Part shown: positions 35,995-46,382 of the stretch, piece after piece
Layout of the letters: every line of letters begins with the position of its first letter
How positions within the stretch are numbered: the first letter of the stretch is position 1
The notes under the pieces: model-generated
Databases searched by the model: none
What the model saw: the letters and a program-made list of their open reading frames with translations, nothing else
What the model was told of the DNA's origin: nothing
From: Zeus faber
Taxonomy: Eukaryota; Chordata; Actinopteri; Zeiformes; Zeidae
Direction: 5' to 3'
Assembly: GCA_960531495.1 (NCBI GenBank)
Contig: OY482855.1
Span: 434,001 to 498,000, forward strand
DNA length: 64,000 nt
Translations under genes and position numbers: made by a program

Positions 35995-38418
35995 CTATGC
36001 TCCATGCCATGGCGGGGTGTCCATGCGGGGTCTTCCCTTTCCTCTCGAGGAAGCTCCTCTTCCTCTCTGAGGGGGGCGGTAGGATCCTCTATATAATTGC
36101 TGGGGTTGTTGGTTCTGGGGGCATTCCCTTGCCCAGTGGTCACTTTGGCCACAGATGAAACATCCTGTAGTTTTCTCGGGTCCTCCCCATCCTCTAGAGG
36201 ATTGGAATTGTCCTCTCCCTCTCAGTTGCTGCCATTGGGGGGGGCCTTGGGGGTATGAGGGTGCGGGGGCCCCGGGATACTGCCGCTGGGGATATTCATA
36301 GGGAGTCCAGGCCTGCTGTCATTGGGGTAGGTGCTGGGCTGGTGGGTAGGCGGGGGTTACAGTTAGGGGCTGTGGTCCTGTCCATTGTAGTGGCGCGGTT
36401 TGGGGCGGGGCCTGTGCTTCAGGGGTGGTGACTACTGCTTGCACAGTTGCTTTCTTCTTTTTGTCCGTATTGACTTCATCTTCCAGTTTTTTTACCTGCA
36501 TTTTTAGTAGTCTGGTTTGTATGGAATCTTTCTCCAGGAATTCGTCTTCTTGCTTTTTGATGTGTCTTTCCAGGTGATGGATGAGATGGCTCTCCCACTG
36601 TCTCTCGGTCATGTCTGACAGTCAAACTGTGTCTGCGAGCTACAGCCTGACATCTCCTGGGAGGCCATTTTGGCATTTGGCATCTGCATGTACATGGGGA
36701 GACCCACTAGGCAGGGGTCATGACGTTCTACAGTGCTATCACTCCAGAGCTCCTTTGCTCATGTGAGATAGGCGTGTGGTTCTTCCCCATTTTTAAATCT
36801 CAGGCCTGCCAGGGCCACTGTGTTGCGTCTGGTCGGCCAGGTTTCTCTCATGGTTGTCCATATGTCATTCCGCATGTGGTCGAATGGGTGCTCGTGTGCC
36901 ATGGTGAGGGTTCTAACTTCTCTTTCCAGGGAGGTCAGGGTGATGTTTCCTGCTGTGGCGCGGAGAATGGCTCGCACATCTCTTAGGGCTAGTGTGTCAG
37001 CCGCTGTGTGGTTTTCGAAGATTCGGATCCATGCTGCAGCTCCTTTGTCCAACGCTGATAGGTTGCCTTTGAGGGCCTGCATGTCGCGGTGGTACCAGGG
37101 AACAAATGTTTCTCTTTTGGCGGACTGCTTTTGTTCCTCCTCTCGTTGTCTAATTTTCGAGCGGGTAACTATCCCTATTGCTGACGATCTTCTGGCCTGG
37201 CTTTTGGATGATGCTATAAGGGTTCCTTTTCTTCTGTTGTCGTTTGTGTACTCTCCCCGGGAGCTGCCACTGTTTTTGAATGACCACTTTTTTGTCTTAG
37301 TCTCGTGGTCTGACATGGGTTCTTCTTCCCAGGAGCGGAGGGGGGTGGGGTGTCTTTGTTTTGTTTTCTTAAAGGTGTATTTGGGGACTACAGGGGTAGG
37401 TGAAGGTGTGGGCTGGCTTCGGGTCTTTTGTTTTTCTTTGGGTTGTTGTTTGGCTGTAGCGTCTGCAGGAGGTGCTATGAGATGAACATGGGTTGTGTTG
37501 GCATCCTCTGGTAGTGGGCCACATTGTCCAGTCAGTGTGACAGTTGCGTGGCTAACCCTTGTGGTACATTTCTTTTTCCTTTCTTGATGTCTTTTTGTGG
37601 TTTGTAGGACTGGCAAGTGCATTCGTCGTCCTCTGTATTAGAGGAGAGAAACTCTTTGTGTCTGTTTGATCGTTAGGGGGCGATGTCTGATCATTGTCCT
37701 TGTTCTCACTGTCAGATGGCTTTGGGGAGGGCTGTACTCGGAAATGGATTTGGATCGGGCCTTCCATTACTAATAGGGGTGCTTGTATTTCTGGCGGGGG
37801 TGGGGTGGCTATTTTCTGGTTGCTCAGCACAGGGGGCGCTGTTGCTTCAGGTGTGTGCTCGGTCTTAGGGTTGTACGGAGAGGGGGGGTGCCGATGTGTT
37901 TCTTCATCGGCCAGCAGGGAGGGGTAGAGGGATGGGGTGGTGTGTGGTTGGAGTGGGGTGTGACCTTGGGGGATGGGTTCGGGGAGGGGTGGTAACTTGT
38001 CTTCTTGTGGGGGGTAGGGTTCCTTCTGGGCTTCTACCACTGCCTTGGTTGCGGCATTTCTGATTTTATTGCGACGTTCGACAATCATTTCCGCTCGAAT
38101 CCATGCCGTCATTATGTGCTGAACCAGCGCCCATTGTGCACGCTGCTTTCAAGCCCCCATTAATCCAGGGTTGTTTTTTGCATCCACTCCTGCTTCAGCC
38201 AGCAGTCTTTTTTCTTCCTCTATCACCTTGGTGCGGTTTTCTGCTGTCGGGGTAGTGTCTTTCGACCACCACCCTGCTTTGATCCATTTTTGTTCATATT
38301 TATGGAATTTCCAAGTTTCTCAAGCATGGAACTTTGGCTCTGTTCTGTTCTTGAGCTCAGCTACAGCTTCAATACGAATCTCACTGGTGCCGGGTCTGGG
38401 GGATGGGGTCTTTTCCAT
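35995..38418 (-). pseudogene. gag: ERV gag with two stops and paired frameshifts
   Basis: The likely start is the ATG ending at 38,418 on the plus numbering; the frame ends at TAG 35,995-35,997, about 808 codons. In-frame TGA codons lie at 38,320-38,322, 38,149-38,151 and near 36,320. A Pro-rich matrix/p12-like section spans 37,560-38,000. The capsid-like part at about 36,760-37,590 is shifted into another frame, and the original frame returns by 36,612, so two compensating frameshifts bracket it. A charged coiled-coil-like helix (36,470-36,600) precedes a Pro/Gln-rich stretch and one zinc knuckle at 36,121-36,162, C-x2-C-x4-H-x4-C intact. Gag forms the particle and packages RNA. Confidence 0.8.
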
Positions 38419-39495
38419 TATGTTTTTGAATGGCAGGAGAACAAAAGACATGGGAAGAAGTGGGAGGGGGAAACCTCAAATGTTCGGATCTCAATGTGTT
38501 TCTGGTGCAGCTACGCCACTAGTGGTCTTTTAGGTTATTACAGGTCAACTTTTTTTTTTATTTGTATTTTTTTTTTATATATTGCCCTTTTATCTAGGGC
38601 AATTTGAGGAGGTTGTTCATACACATACACACACAAAACCTCTAGCACACATGCACAGACTCTATCAAACACACACTCTCTTAAACACAAAGACTGTCTC
38701 AAACACACACACGCCCGCGGTCTCTCTCACATTCACACACACGCATGGTACCTCTCTTTCCACACACACAAGGTACCTCGTTGCGCACACTCTCACTCAC
38801 ACAGCCGGCAATACAATTTTACGCTAAGTCACGTGAATTGGGCCTTTAACCCTTTAATATTTGGTTTCTCTAAGAACCGGGCCTTTAACCCCTAAATGCT
38901 TGGCTTCCTTTTTACTTTAAAAATGATTCCGGGCCTTTCACCCTTAAATGAAATTACCGACTATCGACTACCCTTCTGAAGGCTGAGTTTAACATTTTTC
39001 ATCGCCAGACATCACTTAGTTTAGGCATTTCGGAGGTCTTTTCAACAACCGGGCCTAAACGGGATTCGGAATTACTTCACGAGTTAAACATTGTTCATCA
39101 CCAAAACGTCGCTCAGTTTAGGCATACTGGATGTATTCTCTACACACGGGCCCAAACGTTACGTGGAATTACTACGCAATTTAAACACACAGCCGCTTCG
39201 AAGGGGGGTTTCCTAACCCGTTCCCTTAACTTACCTTACTACCGTTCTCATCAAACAATCCAATTTCTCCTCTCCACAATATTTAACAATTATTATTCAT
39301 GCATCATTCAACAATACATCCCCAAAACCACAAAGTTGTTCGTCCAGCCTTAAACAGTACAACACTTCCACCTAAAATATTCCTATCTAATCTATGCAGA
39401 CTTCATGAAATGGCTCTGCTCACCTTTTAGCGGGTACCCATGGAAGTATCGCAACCGTTCAGGCTTTCGGAACTCCTCTGCAGTCTTGTAATGGG
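38419..39495 (-). other. ERV leader between primer site and gag
   Basis: A 1.1-kb untranslated leader, long for a retrovirus. Next to gag is a CA-rich imperfect repeat (38,617-38,815). Then come three copies of a GGGCCTTTAACCC-like word (about 38,839, 38,878 and 38,930), and then a ~96-bp unit in two diverged tandem copies (38,985-39,080 and 39,081-39,178). The packaging signal and the splice donor should lie in this leader, but I cannot point to them. No coding frame was recognised. Confidence 0.6.
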
Positions 39496-39513
39496 ATCAC
39501 GTCGGGGTCACCA
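39496..39513 (-). promoter_or_regulatory. Primer-binding site, tRNA-Trp
   Basis: The minus strand reads TGGTGACCCCGACGTGAT, an 18-base complement of the 3' end of vertebrate tRNA-Trp including CCA, as I know that tRNA. It sits three bases from the LTR edge, where reverse transcription begins. This fixes the ERV orientation and LTR boundary. Confidence 0.85.
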
Positions 39514-39516
39514 ATT

Positions 39517-39880
39517 TGTTGTGTTGTCAAAATTTCCAAATCCGGAATGATGGGATGAAACTGGAACTTTGAGCTACGGAGAGTTTATAGGACGGTTTGA
39601 GAATCTACCAAAAAATAAAAAACGTTTTACGTCGACGTGGTTAGTCCTAAGCTGCGTGTCTCATCTAGCATACATTTCACCCAGGAGTCTGCAGAAACTT
39701 TGTTTCCTCGTCACTTTGTTACAAACGACAGACCCCCCTTTGCGAGGCGGTCCCGCCTTTGTTATTTCCCATCTCCCGAGTATCTAGTTTCAGACTCCCC
39801 GCTGTGTGTGCGCCAGATTAACCGTTTCAGTGCCGGTTTCTAACTGGTTGCGTAGTTACACCCAGTGTCTTTAGACATGT
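39517..39880 (-). repeat. ERV 5' LTR, outer edge uncertain
   Basis: The inner edge reads TGTTGTGTTG on the plus strand, i.e. ends in CAACACAACA in viral sense, with a proper terminal CA. A TATAAAC word in viral sense lies near 39,585-39,592, about 70 bp from the LTR end. The outer end is set only roughly. No matching second LTR was found on the left, so a solo comparison is impossible here. Confidence 0.6.
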
Positions 39881-40109
39881 TTTAATTTTGGCTCTGACTG
39901 ATCAATAAAACTGTATTTCATAATTACCCACTATATGAATGATAGTAATGTACATGAATAAATTTATGTAATGTATACTGTAGTATACACACATATAGTT
40001 TTGCTATCGAGGATTAGTTCAATCTGTAATGTTATAGTTATAGTAGTATAGTTATATGTAGTACGTAATAGTTATAGTATATGTATATATATATATTTTT
40101 TTTTTTTTT
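39881..40109. other. AT-rich sequence with TATAG-type microsatellite
   Basis: Short TATAG/GTTATAG and TATATA runs between about 40,025 and 40,105, then a T-run. No gene. Confidence 0.6.
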
Positions 40110-40800
40110 CTCACAAAACCCAACAGGAAGTCGGCCATTTTTAATTTTCCTGACTTTTTAGTCATATTTATGTTTTGTACTTTAGCGAAACTCCTCCTTG
40201 GCGATTTATCGGATCGGCTTCAAACTTGACGAGTGTCTACAAGACACCTTCACAGCTTAACATTATCAAAATATATATATTTTTTGGCACACGGTGTGGG
40301 CGTGGCAACACGTTAAATTTCATGTTCCAAAAGATACTTGGAAATTCACGAAACTTTGTGCACTCGTCAGTCCCAGTGTGGCAATTGATATTCTATGGGT
40401 TCCGTGCTTGGGCATGGCAAAATGACCGGACACGCCCTGTTGAAAATTTCAAAACATCAAACCTATTCACTTTTTAACATGAAATTGGGTATATTAATGT
40501 AACATCACTAGACTCAAAAAAAATTATATTGCCGCCATGACCGACACCCAACCAACAGGAAGGTGGCCATATTGGATTTAATGTGCGCAAACTCCTAGGG
40601 GATTCATCAGATCGACTTCAAAGTTCGCGAGTGTCTACAAGACACTTTGGGGATTAAATTTATTAAAACATTGGGTTTTCGTCACACAATGTGGGCATGG
40701 CACTGTGTTGAATTGAAGTGTTAACCTGACTTTTGGGGCCTTAAGAAACTCGAAAAATCACAAAACTTTACACACTCAAGATCAAACCTATTCACTTTTT
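40110..40800 (+). repeat. ~400-bp dispersed fish repeat, two tandem units
   Basis: The landmark GTGTCTACAAGACACC/T appears at about 40,232 and 40,632, giving a ~400-bp period. The units match those at 30,440-31,153 in the same orientation and 29,995-30,345 in the opposite one. The second unit is more diverged. Confidence 0.8.
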
Positions 40801-41095
40801 TAGTATCTCCTCCGAGATCTGCATAGAATTCCGGCAGGTTTTCCTCTTGTCTTTCTCCTCCGTCGGCGTATTGGTAAACACAGTGGCGGCAGGACAAAGA
40901 GATCTTAGTACGTACTCCGGTAAGTTGCGAAAAAGTCCGTATGAGGTGTCGAACAGACGTCCAGGAGTGCTTGTCGTTCATATTCTAATAGCGACAGTGC
41001 ACTGCATGCAAAAATAAGAACAATACAAATAGTAATAAACACAAAACTAAGAGTTGAATGCAGAGCCGGTGTGTCCATACTACGGCGCACCAGGA
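40801..41095 (-). pseudogene. LINE-like ORF start, frameshifted fragment
   Basis: The minus strand starts at an ATG at 41,090 and has a hydrophobic run followed by LLEYERQALLD. A frame change near 40,950 continues into KISLSCRHCVYQ and an acidic stretch. The [YF]-[DE]-RQ-x-LL-[DN] block resembles the start of second ORFs of some fish non-LTR elements, from general memory. It is short and I cannot name the family. It could instead be an unrelated host exon. Confidence 0.3.
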
Positions 41096-41939
41096 AGTTA
41101 GTCCGGGTTAACTCATAAGTTAGCTAGCTTCCTCTGCTGAACCAATATTTTACTAAAATGACTTTTACAACTCTCTTTGCTCCAACTTCCATCCTTAACA
41201 AAGAATCCCAAATGCATCATTTGCTAACTTTCCCACTTTCATTGTCTTTCACATCAACTTCCATAATCATTTCAGCCTGTCAACTAACTTTACAGCTCTC
41301 TCGCCTTGTTATATTTTTTTCAAATAAATTGAAAGCCTTACAGTATCCTTTCCAGAAATCCTACCAGATATTTAGATTATAACGCTACTTTTAAACCAAG
41401 GACTCATGTGGGAAACTAGTTTGACATGTTGTGTACAACACACATACTATGCTTACTGTATCTCACATTTATACATTTGCTTGTTTTTAATCGCGATTTT
41501 CATCAGCCATGTAGCTAAACATACCCCGAGACACTGATAAAATGTCTCCGAACTCATCTCATCCATACGTGCTCCAGAGTGATCCATCGGCCAGGCGGTC
41601 ACACGCCTCAAACACCATTTCAATCACCCAAGGATTCATTCATTCAACGCTTTTGCTAGGATGGGTCAAGAATAATCTATAATAATCATGTATTTAATAA
41701 TGTCGATTTTATTATTGGATAACATAAAGCAAATAAACAGACAAAAACCACGATTCTCTTGATCAATGCAAAATTGGCTACTTCATAAGTAAGGCATACA
41801 TTTTTAATGTACAACACATCTCTGAGTACTTAAAAAAGCCCTCTATATAATACATTTCTCTTTATTCTTCTTCATAATATTGTTCTTATACTGTAGCTAA
41901 CCAATAATAAATGAAATACTTTTTACCATTAATGCAACT
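41096..41939. other. AT-rich intergenic sequence
   Basis: No frame or repeat recognised. Part may belong to the 3' end of the hAT element to the right, whose left terminus I could not locate. Confidence 0.4.
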
Positions 41940-42008
41940 TCTGGTGCTCCTTCGTTTTGCTGATGGCCTTCTAGTCTGGATCATACGTTGTGAGGTTAAG
42001 CTAAATGC

Positions 42009-42150
42009 AGGCGTTGAGGCTTCCATCAGTTAAACTTAAGCGTAGGATGGTCTTAATGTTTCTCAGATGCGAGAAAGACTGCTCACATGCATTTGTAAAG
42101 CCAAACATGGTCAATACGGCATTACTCACACGCTGCATTGTGTGCTGTGT
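42009..42150 (-). pseudogene. hAT transposase C-terminal (hATC-like) fragment
   Basis: The minus frame encodes LTMFGFTNACEQSFSHLRNIK and then LSLTDGSLNACI before a TAG. The F-x-[ST]-x-x-x-CE-x-[ST]-FS-x-[LM] pattern is typical of the hAT dimerisation domain, close to the ZBED5/GTF2IRD2-related group. The catalytic core is not present. It lies inside the hAT remnant in the matching orientation. Confidence 0.7.
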
Positions 42151-42192
42151 GACGGGACGCTCGTTCCAAGTTTTAAGAATCAGCTGGTCTTC

Positions 42193-42240
42193 AGTTTCAA
42201 GTTCAAGTTCAAGTTCAAGAGATTATTTGTCACATACATA
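42193..42240 (+). repeat. TTCAAG hexamer repeat with dispersed repeat start
   Basis: Four TTCAAG units followed by AGATTATTTGTCACATAC. A similar hexamer leader plus TTATTGTCA-like word begins a dispersed repeat in many fish. It is embedded in the hAT remnant. Confidence 0.45.
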
Positions 42241-42394
42241 TTGAAGTTTTTTCGACTTCTGTCCACTTTTGTTCAGCTGATTGGTCCGACTCGAGGCAGG
42301 GAGTTTTCTTAATGTTTGTCTGTCTTACAGAGGGGATCGGCGCATGGGCTCGTAAGCAGTCCAGCAGTGGAACGCCATTCCTCCTGCTCCCAAG

Positions 42395-42430
42395 AGGATC
42401 ATTATTATCCACAATTATTATAATGATCCT
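42395..42430. repeat. Perfect 11-bp inverted repeat
   Basis: AGGATCATTAT at 42,395-42,405 pairs with ATAATGATCCT at 42,420-42,430 around a 14-bp AT-rich centre. There is no T-run after the stem, and it lies within the hAT remnant. Confidence 0.6.
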
Positions 42431-42845
42431 CAGTGATACATATAATTGTGGCCTGCGTGCCGCAAGTTGAAATGAACAGTAAAACTTTCACTATGTCGGC
42501 GCACCACAGCCATCTCCTTCCCTAAGCCCTTACCTGTGGGCAGAGACTTCCACAAGTTGCGCCTGAGCAGAGACCCGGTAGGGGCAGGGCGCCGAGTAAA
42601 TGGCGCCCCGGAGTCTTTATGTTGTCCGCAGCCGGTGCTTGACTACTTTGTCCGCCACATTTATATTTTGAATTTTATTTTCAAGTTGTAATTTCTCTTA
42701 CCTGTTTTACTTTAAAATGACACAGAATAATAATTTATTACTTGTTAATTGTGATGAAAAATTTTAGCTCAAAATTGTATGCGAGCCATATACCGTCATC
42801 AAAAGAGCCGTAATTGGCTCGCGAGCCATAGGTTCCCGACCCCTG

Positions 42846-44470
42846 CTCTAGATTGATTCAATCTTTAAGCTTACTCAGATCTTCCCTGATCGGAACAATA
42901 TCTCAGTGAGTCGTCACCTTCACTTTTCGGGAATCTTGTGTTGCCTTTGCTGGACCTGTCCAGACGACTCCTTGTTGGATATCTTACGGCCGGTCTCTGA
43001 CTGCCGCTGGGCACACAACCTGGACATGAAGAGAGTCTCATCATCGTCGCCAGATTGTTGGAAAAATTATCCTAGGTGGTCGGTGAGGTTAATCTGCCCG
43101 CTACAGGAAAACAAAACTGAGAGTATTAAAGATATTTATTCTGCAAAATAAAGAGAAAGATACCGTCATGCTTCAAAGCAGTGTTCTGATCAGTCTACCC
43201 CTATTACTGACGAAGAGGGCTTTATACCAAAGAGAGGTTGTGTGTCAGGTGTCATTTACAACTCTGATCCTCAGTCATATCCCTGGGTGTTCCCCCAAAC
43301 AGTGATTTAACAGTCAAACTTCGGTCACAGACACAATCCTACTGTACCATAAAACAAACACACAACGCTCTTTTAAGTCCCTCTTGTCCTTATCCTTATC
43401 TCCACACAAGGTTGAGTGAAGGATGGAATGTGGTCTGGTTTTTCCAATACTACAACTGAAATGTTTTAGACAGTTTTTACACACAGACACACACAGACAA
43501 TTTTTTTGTCTCTTTATATTAACTCTGAGTGACTCATAAAAACCCATAGACAATGAGTTTTATAACTAAGTAACATACAAAAGGCTGTTGTCCTGTATAA
43601 AACATGTAAAACCTCATTCAAATAGTTGATCATGTGCATTTTTCTCTCACAGCCTACATACGTGCAACTGCGGCTCTAGCGCATGCCACTGTGATTGCAC
43701 TGACGTTTCACCTTCTGGACTTGATAGACCTGCTGGCTAATTTAAGGGTCTTATTGGCCCGACTTAATGGCCTTGTTGGCCGACTTGAAGGACCTGCTGG
43801 ATGCGTTGCCAAGCCCGCTTTGCGCACTCAAAGTTGTACTGCCACTGCGGTCCAGGCCTTTTGCCTGTTCCTCCAAGCCTGGCTGTCTGTTTGGGCCCAC
43901 GAGTTCTGTGGAGCCTCAGCCTTCCGAGGGGTCTGAGGGTTCCGTGGGCCCTGGGTGTTCTGACATCATTGCTCTCAGCAATGCCTTGAGGTGAGGCCAA
44001 TCTTTTTACTCTTAAGCCCTCACCACATGTAGCTGTACTTGGCTATACAGCGAGCTAAACACTCTTGCAATAAGTACCCAGAGACAGGAGCGCACTTTTG
44101 GTATCGTTAATGAAAGCGGTGTAAAACTGTGGAACAGTAGAGAAATATGCAGATAAACGATCAATCTCTATGCAGATGTAGATAACGTGTTAATACGTTG
44201 TCATAGCTCCCACATTGTATACATACAACAATAACATGAATTATCTCACAAATTGTGCTTTCTCAAGGGCAGTGAAGAGGCTGATGGAAGAGATGTTAAT
44301 CCGGGTCTGGGACATGATCAGATTGGCTGAGTGTGCCTTGATCTGTTTATGCCTGTTCTGATTTTACTATTATATTATTATACTATCATCCAAATGCTAT
44401 GATGTTGCAATACTGACTGCGCGGGGGGCGCACCGGGAGGCAGAACAACCGTGTTTTGGTTGCATCTAAA
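42846..44470. other. Unassigned sequence
   Basis: The region holds no gene I can support. Around 43,640-43,990 the sequence is GC-richer with several open frames on both strands and words based on CTGGCT/CTTGTTGGC, suggesting either an old exon or a short imperfect repeat. The possible donor or acceptor sites are not convincing. Confidence 0.3.
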
Positions 44471-44593
44471 TTTTTTAGTATGGCTTTTAAGTTGGTTTTT
44501 AACTGTATTTCTGTGTTTGTATTGGAACTGATTTTTTTAATCTGGCTTTTAAATCAGTTTTGAAACTGTATTTCTGTATCAGGATTGGGTCTG
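44471..44593. repeat. Two-copy tandem repeat of ~62 bp
   Basis: TTTTTTAGTATGGCTTTTAA at 44,471 recurs as TTTTTTAATCTGGCTTTTAA at 44,534, and AACTGTATTTCTGT recurs in step. Copies differ at roughly one base in five. Confidence 0.6.
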
Positions 44594-44760
44594 AATTTTT
44601 GGGACACATCATCAGTAGTGGACCCCAGGACAGGTGTTTGACCATTATCACTAGACACCCTCGCCTGAGGAAGGCCCTCCCGTGGTTGATCAAGCCTCGG
44701 AGTGTGTCCCATAGCCAATTGGAGTTCAATTTGGGTTATGCTCGATTGTGGGTAGGCAAA
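44583..44760 (+). pseudogene. Possible reverse transcriptase thumb remnant
   Basis: An FLGHIISSG block in a plus frame near 44,597-44,623 resembles the [FY]-LG-[HY]-x-[IV]-[ST] motif that follows the catalytic palm in LTR-element reverse transcriptases. The text after it is not clearly related and no other pol motif is nearby. A chance match is possible. Confidence 0.25.
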
Positions 44761-45263
44761 GAGTTTTGCTAAGCATTAATTTAGAATGATTTATGTTAAG
44801 AGTTTTGCTAAACATTAATTTTGAATGACCAATTTACTAATGCTTCATGCAATTATGCCATGTCAAGGTTGGTATGGTAAATTATAAAAAAAAAATAAAA
44901 GGTTACGTTTAATAGGTAAGTATTTAGAGGTGTCTTGTGTTCCTACTTTGTGTCAGGGTCTTCTGTAGGTTCAGAATGAAGTTAGCTCCTCGGCACATCT
45001 GAATTTATGGGGCATAGCTCCACCCATTTTTTGGAATAAACTCCTTTTATTTTCTTTGTTTTCTTCCAATAAAAATCCTAATTGGTTTTAACCAATTGGG
45101 GATGGGGGGATGGGTTTTAACCAACTTCATCTTTCATTTTCATAAACGTCCTTTACTTACTCAACTTACTACGCCGGATCGAGCTGTACACTCTACCTTC
45201 ATCCACTCCCTCATTTTCATGAGGGAAAGGAGGATAGAAGAGAGAAGATAGAAGATAACGTAT
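44761..45263. other. Unassigned sequence
   Basis: A short direct repeat is present (GAGTTTTGCTAAGCATTAATTT at 44,761 and the same with AAC at about 44,801). No gene seen. Confidence 0.4.
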
Positions 45264-45309
45264 TGTCAGACGATTTAAAATGCTGAAAAGGCGGTTAGGT
45301 TAAAAGCTT
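45264..45309 (+). repeat. Isolated fragment of the satellite A module
   Basis: GTCAGACGATTTAAAATGCT followed by GAAAAGGCGGTTAGGTTAAA aligns with the A-module core at about 46,621-46,664, at roughly four bases in five. It lies 1.1 kb left of the array. Confidence 0.5.
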
Positions 45310-46382
45310 GTATGTGCGCCCCACACTGTGTTGGTGTGCGGCGTGGTTGTGTGTTTGGGCGCCGCGCCCCTGCATCGATCTGGTCGCGATTCGCCTATCT
45401 CTCCCAGTGCCAAAACTTATATTCACAAATACACCACACAATAGGCCTAGGGCTTGCGGGATGGGTGGGGTGCAAGCTATATAGGTGGGGATGCAGCGGG
45501 CAGCTGCCATCTTGCCTGTCACGCTCCTGCCCCAGCGTGCTTCTCGTCCGTTACGAAATGTTAATCCGACTCATATTGGCTTAGAATGCATACACTCGCA
45601 CACGAATCCTACTCCACGCAACACTCCACCAGACCAGGGTCTGCGGGGCAGGAGGGGTGTGAGTGATTCAGGGTCGACTTGCCTGAAGGACTTGCATCCC
45701 CAACCCCGCAATTTTGACTGCAATAGGCAACAGTACACATTTAGCACTGGGGTTTTCCGGGATGGACAGACAGGCGGTCCTATCACACACACACACACAT
45801 GCACACACCACCACACCTTCTTTGAATGCACCCCAGCAGCCTTCTGGTTGCATTACTCTCCTTTTCTCCCTCATTTACTGCCATAACTATGACAGGAAGA
45901 GGCCAGGTGACCATTTGTCATTCCAGTTTTCCTGGACCTAATCAACTGTTTTTCATTACATGTTGTCGTCCAATGTTAATTTTTTTGTGTAAATGTTTTC
46001 AGGTTCTATGTTTAATTGTCTCACCGGCCATGATTCTCTCCCTCTTGGGGTAGTGATCAGTTGTTTATAGACCCAAACATGATAAATAGTTTTCCAAAGA
46101 GGGGGGTTGGTGGTGGTTCTCTTTGACCAAAAACTGTGCTCTTGTCATCCTACAGGTCATCCACTGGACAGAATTATTGCAGCAGTTCTTGATGATTTAA
46201 GAATTAATAAAGTGTTGCATTGCAGGTGGAGAACTTGAGCTACACTTGCGGACTAACTCTGTCCTAGATGCAATGGCATGCAAATACTCTTTGTTGTATG
46301 CCCAGCATGCTGACAGGATGGGTTGAAAATAAATAAATAAAAAATAAAATTACTCTGTGTGGCAGGATCAGACAAAAGGTCA
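45310..46382. other. Unassigned sequence with a short CA run
   Basis: GC-rich from 45,310 to about 45,770, then a CA repeat at ~45,784-45,800. An acceptor-like CTACAG followed by an open stretch at ~46,156-46,230 may be an exon, but nothing was recognised. A short A/T repeat (AATA words) ends at 46,350 next to the satellite. Confidence 0.35.

Larger units (their letters stand above)
31154..39880 (-). mobile_element. Endogenous retrovirus, 3'-truncated, tRNA-Trp type
   Basis: Reading the minus strand from right to left: LTR edge at 39,517, primer site complementary to tRNA-Trp, 1.1-kb leader, gag with one zinc knuckle, protease, reverse transcriptase with YVDD, RNase H, integrase and part of env. 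The order is that of an orthoretrovirus. The env end, polypurine tract and 3' LTR are absent; homology stops at about 31,153 against a dispersed repeat. Stops and frameshifts occur in gag, pro, pol and env, so it is an old, inactive copy. The single Cys-His box and a UAG between gag and pro in one frame point toward gamma/epsilon-like viruses, as an inference. The outer LTR edge is uncertain because there is no second LTR to compare. Confidence 0.85.
41940..42845 (-). mobile_element. hAT DNA transposon remnant, internally deleted
   Basis: The right terminus on the minus strand starts CAGGGGTCGGGAACC, followed by GGCTCGCGAGCC and another CTCGC-type word; this is the 5' end of a hAT-type element as known in vertebrates. 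Left of it the minus strand holds the C-terminal dimerisation region of a hAT transposase (42,010-42,150). Most of the transposase is missing between. A candidate 8-bp target flank CTCTAGAT follows at 42,846-42,853, but no exact left partner was found, so the left boundary is approximate. Confidence 0.65.

Noticed and set aside
36820..37485. A 221-codon plus-strand frame opposite ERV gag
   Set aside because: Antisense shadow of the gag capsid frame with no motif of its own.
38617..38815. Telomere-like or functional CA tract
   Set aside because: It is an imperfect CA microsatellite in the ERV leader with no TTAGGG units.
42395..42430. Stem-loop as a transcription terminator
   Set aside because: Rho-independent terminators are bacterial. 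This stem is AT-rich, lacks a T-tract and lies in a transposon remnant.
43634..44000. Overlapping open frames on both strands at 43.6-44.0 kb
   Set aside because: All are short, and GC-rich sequence gives frames on both strands. No splice pattern or domain was found.
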